From NCBI RefSeq assembly GCF_000420945.1, contig NZ_ATVX01000016.1, forward strand, positions 1-64,000: 64,000 bases of DNA, given 5' to 3'. The stretch's first letter is position 1, and each line of letters starts with the position of its first letter. The notes beneath the pieces were generated by a model. The model was not told where the DNA came from. It saw only the letters and a program-made list of their open reading frames with translations, and searched no databases. This document shows, one piece after another, positions 58,301 through 64,000 of this stretch. The stretch comes from Butyrivibrio sp. VCB2006 (GTDB lineage: Bacteria; Bacillota; Clostridia; Lachnospirales; Lachnospiraceae). Position numbers and translations under genes: made by a program.

Positions 58301-61246
58301 TTACTGCTGTGCTGTCTCAGCTGCTGCCTCTTTTTCTCTGTTCTTCTTGAAGTTCTTGCAGAATACAGCCATAAGGCAAACCATAAGTGCGCCGAATACA
58401 ACATCAAGTACGATCATGAGAATCTTCCATGAAGCCATACCTTCCTTGAGATTCTCAGGTGCATATGCACGGCTGTTAACTACAGTGTAGAGAATGTTCT
58501 TGGTAGCCTCACGCATAGCCTGCTGAGCTCCGTTTGTATCTCTGAACTGAACATTGTTTGTAGCTGTTGGATAGTTAACAAGCATACAGTCTGTACCATT
58601 TCTGATAGCCTGGTCAGATGACATGTAGCCATATACTCCGAAGTAGTCAGTAAGAACGAAGCCATTGAAGCCCCACTCATCTCTGAGTACTGTCTTAAGA
58701 AGTTCCTTACATCCACCTGCCCAACGGTTACCAATGTAGTTGAAGGAAGACATAACTGCTGTCATCTCAACATTCTTAACTGAGATTTCGAAAGGCTTTA
58801 AGTAGATTTCACGAGCTGCCTGCTCATTAGTCCATGTGCAGAGCATGTCGCATCTGTTGCCTTCCTGGTCGTTGAATGCAAAGTGCTTAACGTAAGCATA
58901 TACTCCGTTTGCCCATGAGCCCTTAGTAGCCTCAGAAGCAATCTTACCTGAGAGAACACCATCCTCTGAGTAGTACTCAAAGTTACGTCCTGCAAAGGCT
59001 GTTCTGTGAATGTTCATAGCTGGTGCATACCAACCAGATACATCCATCTCGTTAGCCATCTTACCGATGTAATCACCGAATGAATAAGCGAGATCCTTGT
59101 TGAATGTAGCTGCAATTGTAACACCTACAGGGAATCCAAGTGATCCAACGCCTGTGAAGTTATTGTTGATAGAAGCAGGGCCGTCACAGTCATTTGTACG
59201 AACCTTACCGATTGACTCAACTGAGTTTGTCTGGTATCCGCCAAGAGAAATAAGAGCGTTCATATCATCAAGTGACATGCTGTTAAGAAGCTCATCCCAC
59301 TTAGCATCATCCTTAGCTACGCCACGAAGGTCCTTAAGTGTAAGGCTTGTTGTAGCGCCTGTTGTAACTGCTGCTGCGTTTGGATCCTCGTCAGCTGCTG
59401 TAGCCTCTGGTGTGAGGTAGTTGCTGATGTTATAGAAAGTAGCCTTAGCATCTGCAGGCATATTGTAATCTGTAGGAGCTGCTGTAGCCTTGGCATAATT
59501 AGCATAGCCATCTGCTCTTGAAAGATATTCAAGACCACCATTTGCAAAATCAAATGTGTTTGTAGCTGTAATCTTGTCGCTCTCTCTCTTGTTTGTTCCG
59601 TCATAAGTAACAGTTGTTCCAACTGAGTATGTTCTGGAATCGATCACATTGTGAGAATCCTTGTTGATAGAGATCTCATAATCACCTGCATCAAGAACAT
59701 ATGCCTTAGCATTCTGGTAATCATAAGAAGCCATATCTTCTGCTGCAAAAGAGATAGTGATTGTCTCAGAAGCTCCAGGCTCAAGCATTGAAGTCTTGGC
59801 AAATTCTACAAGGTTTGCAGAAGCCTTCTCAATTCCGCCATTCTCATAAGGAGGATTGTAGTAAACCTCTACAACGTCCTTACCTGCAACTGAACCTGTA
59901 TTTGTTACAGTAACATCAAAGGAAATTGTTCCGTTTGACTCTGTAATATCACCCATTGTCTGTTCAAAGGATGTGTATGAAAGTCCATATCCAAATGGAT
60001 ACTGAACAATGCTGTCATAATCAATGAGACCTTCAACTGCTGCTGTCTCATAGAACTTATAGCCAACATAGATGCCTTCAACATAGTTGATAAAGCTTAC
60101 TTCTGCCTTGGTCTCAACACCTGTGAATCCTGTTGAAACATAGGCAAAATCTTCCATGTTTGTGTAGTTGAAGTCACCAAAGTTGTTCCACCATGGTGTT
60201 TCCTTCATGTTGTAAACATAAGTATCGATAGTTCTGCCTGACGGGTTAACTTCGCCGGTAACAATCTCTCCAAGAGCCTTCATACCAACGTGTCCCATAC
60301 CTGCTGCCCAGAGAACTGACTTGATCTGAGGATGATCCTTGATAAATCCAAGCTCAAAAGCATTAGCTCCGTTATATACAAGGATAACCTTGTCGAAGTT
60401 AGCGCATACAAGGTCGATCATCTCTTCCTCTCTGTTTGTAAGCTGAAGATAGTGATCACCTGCATCCCAGTCGTTACCCTCGTTGAGAGTATCGTCATAA
60501 GTTCCTGCTGTATATGTAGTTCCATCCTTGAATGAACCATCAACAACAGCTGTCATGTTAGCTGGAAGGTCAGCACCCTCACCGCCTGAACGGCTGATAA
60601 CGATCATAGCTGTATCTGAGTAGCTCTTTGCATTAGATATAAGCGAATCTGTGTAAAGAGATACATTTGGTTCAGGAAGTGTCCAATCCTGATTCCACAT
60701 TCCAACTACAGGTCTGTCAGCCTTGTAGTCTGTATAGAACTTAGTAAGTTCTTCATTAGTCTCAATTCCTGCACTCTTAAGTGAAGCAAGAAGATCAATA
60801 GTGTCATAAGCATCGTTAAGAGCACCTGAACCAGCGCCACCAAGGATAGGATTTGTTGAAGCCCATCCAAAAACATTAAGTTTGCTTCCAGAAGCTACTG
60901 GAAGAGTATTAGAATCATTTTCAAGAAGTACGATGCCTTCTCTTGCAATATCCTGAGCAAGAACAGTTGTCTCATCAGAAGTCTGCTTGCTGATGGTTCC
61001 CTTTCCGCTTACAAGATCAAGCATTGTGCTCATAGGTCCTGTCAGGATCATATTCACACATACAACAATACCAGTAAGCATAGCAACAAGTGCTGTGCCT
61101 CTTACAAGCTTCTTAGTTGACTTCTTGAGTTTCATAACTGCGATCATGATAACGATAGCAACCGCAATTATCACACCAATAGCAATCAAATAAGACTTGA
61201 TTGAATTGAGGACGTTGATGACGTCCGCCATGTTGATAGATAACAT
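58301..61246 (-). CDS. Membrane-anchored glycoside hydrolase family 3 with swapped domain order
   Basis: This is a 981-residue protein. A span at about 15-40 and a second hydrophobic stretch near 55-75 begin it. The GH3 C domain comes first ('EGIVLLENDSNTLPV', with 'SGGEGADLP' holding the likely acid/base Glu) and is followed by a fibronectin-like domain. The GH3 N barrel comes last ('NAPAMNIHR'-type region, 'GRNFEYYSEDG', nucleophile Asp in 'VLTDYFG'). This reversed order is known from Butyrivibrio and Ruminococcus beta-glucosidases. A final span lies just before the tail 'NREKEAAAETAQQ'. AAGGGAGG fixes the ATG at 61246. It would act at the cell surface. Confidence 0.9.
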   Translation of the reverse strand: MLSINMADVINVLNSIKSYLIAIGVIIAVAIVIMIAVMKLKKSTKKLVRGTALVAMLTGIVVCVNMILTGPMSTMLDLVSGKGTISKQTSDETTVLAQDIAREGIVLLENDSNTLPVASGSKLNVFGWASTNPILGGAGSGALNDAYDTIDLLASLKSAGIETNEELTKFYTDYKADRPVVGMWNQDWTLPEPNVSLYTDSLISNAKSYSDTAMIVISRSGGEGADLPANMTAVVDGSFKDGTTYTAGTYDDTLNEGNDWDAGDHYLQLTNREEEMIDLVCANFDKVILVYNGANAFELGFIKDHPQIKSVLWAAGMGHVGMKALGEIVTGEVNPSGRTIDTYVYNMKETPWWNNFGDFNYTNMEDFAYVSTGFTGVETKAEVSFINYVEGIYVGYKFYETAAVEGLIDYDSIVQYPFGYGLSYTSFEQTMGDITESNGTISFDVTVTNTGSVAGKDVVEVYYNPPYENGGIEKASANLVEFAKTSMLEPGASETITISFAAEDMASYDYQNAKAYVLDAGDYEISINKDSHNVIDSRTYSVGTTVTYDGTNKRESDKITATNTFDFANGGLEYLSRADGYANYAKATAAPTDYNMPADAKATFYNISNYLTPEATAADEDPNAAAVTTGATTSLTLKDLRGVAKDDAKWDELLNSMSLDDMNALISLGGYQTNSVESIGKVRTNDCDGPASINNNFTGVGSLGFPVGVTIAATFNKDLAYSFGDYIGKMANEMDVSGWYAPAMNIHRTAFAGRNFEYYSEDGVLSGKIASEATKGSWANGVYAYVKHFAFNDQEGNRCDMLCTWTNEQAAREIYLKPFEISVKNVEMTAVMSSFNYIGNRWAGGCKELLKTVLRDEWGFNGFVLTDYFGVYGYMSSDQAIRNGTDCMLVNYPTATNNVQFRDTNGAQQAMREATKNILYTVVNSRAYAPENLKEGMASWKILMIVLDVVFGALMVCLMAVFCKNFKKNREKEAAAETAQQ

Positions 61247-61363
61247 AGATTGAACCTCCCTTTTCATAATAGGTAGTGGACTGGTCAGGACCAAAACCCG
61301 TGTTTGACTGCCGCATGACACACTCGCAGCAGCGCTTACAGTAAGAGATTAACACGCAAAAAT

Positions 61364-61398
61364 AAAGCGTGCCGTTTTTGTCATAAACGGTACGCTTT
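61364..61398. terminator. Bidirectional terminator between the diguanylate cyclase and GH3 operons
   Basis: AAAGCGTGCCGTTT (61364-61377) pairs with AAACGGTACGCTTT (61385-61398), one mismatch. T runs follow on both strands (TTTTTG on plus, TTTATTTTTG on minus). Confidence 0.85.
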
Positions 61399-61462
61399 TT
61401 GTCATGAAATGCATTTTTATTTAATTGTTCCGAGTCTGCATGGTTCACATAGTATGCATGAT

Positions 61463-62593
61463 TCACTCTCTCTTGGCGTGCTTCCTTATCTTTTCCTCAT
61501 ACATATTGTCATCCATATGCTTAAAGAAGCTATCTATATTGTCTTTTTCCGGATCATATAGCGCATATCCCAAGGAAAGTGACAGCTTATACTGGCGGCC
61601 CTCAGTATCATTGAAAAGATCTACCTCATCCCTTATATCCCTTATAACTTTCTGCATAAATTCATCAGTGCTGTCTTTCATGATAAGAATAAACTCATCT
61701 CCGGCAAATCTGACAGCCATGGCCTTATCCGGTTTACTGAGTGTTATTACTCTTGCGCAGTCTATAAGGGCCTCATCTCCGGTAGAATGTCCGAAGGTAT
61801 CATTTATCTTTTTAAAAAAGTCCACATCAATCATGATTCCGCCCATGTGGCTTCCAGGATCCTTGGAATGGCTTTCAAGGAGATAGTCCAAATACGCTCT
61901 GTTATAAAGACCTGTGAGTGTATCCAGATAGGAAAACTCATTCTGCATGGACATATATATAGCAGTGATACCTATGGCAAGTGATATCCAGATCAGAGAT
62001 ATCCCATAGAATATCGCCTGCAAGACACATCCTACTATAATAGGGCCTATCATAAGATAAATAGGGAAAAATCTGACCTTGCCATATCTTTCCTCATATT
62101 TATGCACCAAAGCTACGCTGTATAACATGTAACAGAACTCTACAATATAGAATACATAGCTAAATGGCAATCGATGGTATACATTGGATTCGTCCATGTA
62201 AAAGACGATAGGAACAAACATGTTAAGAAGAGCCGCAAAGATTAAGATAAAAGCCGGTATAGATACATATTTATATCTTTTCCTGATTCTGGCCCTTGAT
62301 TTGTATAGCTTAAGATCTGTGTACATGCACCAGCCCACGACAAACACAGGATTAGTAATAAAACAATAGGTATTGCCTAAGAGATTTATGACTCTGAAAA
62401 GAGGTCCTTCTTTACCATCACTGTAAAACACCAAAAAATCAACAACGCATGCTACCGCAGACATGATTGCTATCATGGTAAATATTCTGAATTCATCTCT
62501 TTTTGCGGATCTGCGAACATGGCTGCTGATGAGCATCGCAATCAGCATCAGAAAGCCCATGAAATCCGCTATTGCTACCGCCTGCAGATTCAT
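61463..62593 (-). CDS. Diguanylate cyclase, membrane-bound
   Basis: This 376-residue protein makes cyclic di-GMP from GTP. Six or seven N-terminal spans (about 5-215) form a sensor. The GGDEF domain (about 222-375) starts 'DTLTGLYNRAYLD' and has 'GGIMIDVDFFKKINDTFGHSTGDEAL' and active loop 'AGDEF' (297-301), a common working variant. The I-site RxxD is absent (SKPD), so product inhibition is unlikely. Its ATG overlaps the kinase stop by 4 bases (AAAGGGG before it), which couples c-di-GMP synthesis to a GHKL/LytTR system. Confidence 0.92.
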   Translation of the reverse strand: MNLQAVAIADFMGFLMLIAMLISSHVRRSAKRDEFRIFTMIAIMSAVACVVDFLVFYSDGKEGPLFRVINLLGNTYCFITNPVFVVGWCMYTDLKLYKSRARIRKRYKYVSIPAFILIFAALLNMFVPIVFYMDESNVYHRLPFSYVFYIVEFCYMLYSVALVHKYEERYGKVRFFPIYLMIGPIIVGCVLQAIFYGISLIWISLAIGITAIYMSMQNEFSYLDTLTGLYNRAYLDYLLESHSKDPGSHMGGIMIDVDFFKKINDTFGHSTGDEALIDCARVITLSKPDKAMAVRFAGDEFILIMKDSTDEFMQKVIRDIRDEVDLFNDTEGRQYKLSLSLGYALYDPEKDNIDSFFKHMDDNMYEEKIRKHAKRE

Positions 62594-63900
62594 ACTTTGT
62601 TCCCCTTTGGAATCAGCATCTTTAACTCAAACCAGTTGTCATTGAGGTTAAAATTAAGTGTTCCATGGTACTTTTCGACAGTATACCTGATACTTTTTAG
62701 CCCAAATCCATGATTTCCCTTGTCTGCCTTGGTAGTAACAGGATAACCGTTCTTAATTTCAATTGTATTCTCGCAGTAATTATTTATCTGAATCAGTATA
62801 AAGTTCCTTTTCTGGGAAAGAGAAAGATGGATCAGTCTCTTTTCCGGATCATCAATCAAAGTTACGCTCTCAATAGCATTATCAAGGGCATTACCAAAAA
62901 TAGTACATATATCAGTAACATGCATGAAATCCAGAATATCGCCGTCTGCAACACAGGTTATCTTAATGTTGTTGGCTCGGCAGTTCATCATCTTACCGGC
63001 AATAAGTGTATCCAAAACACTGTTGCCTGTTTCAAGTTCAGGACTATAGGATTCAAGTTCCTGTTCCAGAGAGTCAATCCACTTTTTACGCTCATCATCG
63101 CTCATCTCTGCACGAAGTCCGGCGATCTGATGCTTAAGATCATGATACTTCATATTAATAATTTCAAAGGTGGATTGATAGTTTCTGTATTTATCGTACT
63201 GGGCCTTTAGCATAGAATGAATGTTTCGGAGTTCTTTTTCCGCCAAAAGTTCACAAATACGGCTCTGATAAACATACAGAATCATAATACCCGCAATATC
63301 AACCAGAGTTCTGATATAAAAAATATCTGCAGCAAGGCCTCCGGAAAACGGAGTATTACTGAATACAAAACTAAGATTACTAAAAGCAAACACCAATACT
63401 GCGATAACAATAGCCGCCCATAGCTCACGGTTGTTGATCTCAAGCTGGAATACACCTCTTGTAATACCAACCTCCATATAATGAGCCCAGATAAAAACAA
63501 GGGTATATACCCCTATTAAGATCAGAGCCTGAACCCAAATGGAGCTTGTCATATTTCTGAAAAAGCATGCAAGCTGCCATTCCAGGGATGCTGCAAGCTC
63601 AGCGAGTAAAAATGCCCTTGCACAGTAGTACCCAATAACATTCCTACTGTCATCGCAAGTAAACGCCATGTAAGCATACATGATGCCAACAGCTATAAGC
63701 ATACAGGGAATCCAGAAAGCCACCGGAAGTCCCTTGGTAAGAACCAGAAACATACTCTGAACAATAAGGCACAAAATCGTCACAAGGATAAAATCCTCGT
63801 TTTTGATCTTGCGCTTCATGACCATGCAATAGGTAAGGCATGCAAGCCATTCAGCAATGGCTGTGTATATTCTGGGTATGTCTTGATAAATAGTATCCAT
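62590..63900 (-). CDS. GHKL-type sensor histidine kinase (AgrC-like)
   Basis: This is a 436-residue protein with six or seven N-terminal spans (to about 210). A coiled region 'KELRNIHSMLKAQYDKYRNYQ' leads to the phospho-acceptor motif 'KYHDLKHQI'. The ATPase domain has 'IFGNALDNAIESV' as N box and 'KGNHGFGLKSI' as G2 box, with the short C-terminal domain of the AgrC/ComD group. A LytTR regulator ends 11 bp upstream and is the likely partner. The signal is often a peptide; none is encoded in the window. Confidence 0.92.
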   Translation of the reverse strand: MDTIYQDIPRIYTAIAEWLACLTYCMVMKRKIKNEDFILVTILCLIVQSMFLVLTKGLPVAFWIPCMLIAVGIMYAYMAFTCDDSRNVIGYYCARAFLLAELAASLEWQLACFFRNMTSSIWVQALILIGVYTLVFIWAHYMEVGITRGVFQLEINNRELWAAIVIAVLVFAFSNLSFVFSNTPFSGGLAADIFYIRTLVDIAGIMILYVYQSRICELLAEKELRNIHSMLKAQYDKYRNYQSTFEIINMKYHDLKHQIAGLRAEMSDDERKKWIDSLEQELESYSPELETGNSVLDTLIAGKMMNCRANNIKITCVADGDILDFMHVTDICTIFGNALDNAIESVTLIDDPEKRLIHLSLSQKRNFILIQINNYCENTIEIKNGYPVTTKADKGNHGFGLKSIRYTVEKYHGTLNFNLNDNWFELKMLIPKGNKV

Positions 63901-63911
63901 AAATAACCCGT

Positions 63912-64000
63912 TTATGGCAAAGACGCCATGTAATCAGTAAGTGCAGACATGAAATCATTTTTCCTGGCTCTGCTGACAAGAAGCTGCTTACCGGCAATAA
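63912..64000 (-). CDS. LytTR-type response regulator, C-terminal fragment (cut by window edge)
   Basis: Only the last 28 residues are present: 'IAGKQLLVSRARKNDFMSALT' and 'DYMASLP' then stop. The pattern of 'VSRxRKxxFxxAL' matches the end of LytTR DNA-binding domains. The GHKL kinase gene follows after 11 bp, the usual arrangement of AgrA/AgrC-like pairs. The rest of the gene lies beyond the window. Confidence 0.75.
   Translation of the reverse strand, partial: IAGKQLLVSRARKNDFMSALTDYMASLP

Noticed and set aside
61290-61345. Second cre-like site (TGTAAGCGCT) before the swapped GH3 gene
   Set aside because: On the minus strand only half of the consensus fits; the second half-site is poor.

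Overview
The window reads as a chromosomal segment of a low-GC, Gram-positive, plant-polymer-degrading Clostridia, most likely a Lachnospiraceae of the Butyrivibrio/Pseudobutyrivibrio type. This is inferred from gene content: a CIRCE heat-shock operator, LexA boxes of the Bacillus type, a cre-like site, class III fructose bisphosphatase, ECF transport, GHKL/LytTR signalling, a domain-swapped GH3 enzyme and a secreted PL9-like pectate lyase. I saw no rRNA, tRNA, insertion sequence or prophage. Nearly all genes are on the minus strand.

Layout. 0-7 kb: small heat-shock protein with CIRCE, small membrane proteins and a lipoprotein, LexA-controlled PcrA helicase, and a DUF4342 - response regulator - histidine kinase operon preceded by four 11-bp direct repeats. 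7-11 kb: accessory genes (chloramphenicol-acetyltransferase-like, a truncated SDR, GNAT, HD, TraX-like) and a 52-bp tandem array of dyads. 10.5-14.7 kb: ECF transporter operon (S, fused A-A, T) with a thioesterase and an SGNH hydrolase. 14.8-16.6 kb: immunity-like orphan genes with a decayed frame and a lipoprotein. 16.7-21 kb: MarR-controlled heterodimeric ABC exporter. 21-23.2 kb: a mini-protein with a FliM-like EIDAL peptide, a PH-like protein, and a 711-bp imperfect palindrome. 23.2-27.4 kb: N-degron operon clpS-clpA-GH5-aat. 27.6-35.3 kb: a 2464-residue surface protein with InlB-type and MBG-type repeats. 35.5-40.3 kb: nth-fbp and an ECF sigma/anti-sigma/membrane protein operon. 40.5-42.9 kb: a membrane protein and the secreted CBM13-PL9 pectate lyase behind a cre-like site.

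The most striking locus is 43.0-55.1 kb: one tight operon of a membrane-anchored J-domain protein, an HscC-like Hsp70, and two tandem paralogues with a cytoplasmic TIR domain, one membrane span and a large predicted extracytoplasmic beta-propeller. A divergent gene encodes another membrane-anchored propeller. The receptor-like layout (sensor outside, TIR inside), duplication with conserved TIR but diverged sensor, and a dedicated chaperone pair suggest an uncharacterised signalling or defence system.

The right end (55.2-64 kb) holds a GtrA-like protein, two GH3 glycosidases (one with normal domain order, one swapped and membrane-anchored), and an operon of LytTR regulator (partial), GHKL sensor kinase and diguanylate cyclase. 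All functions are inferred from motifs seen in the translations; no database search was possible.
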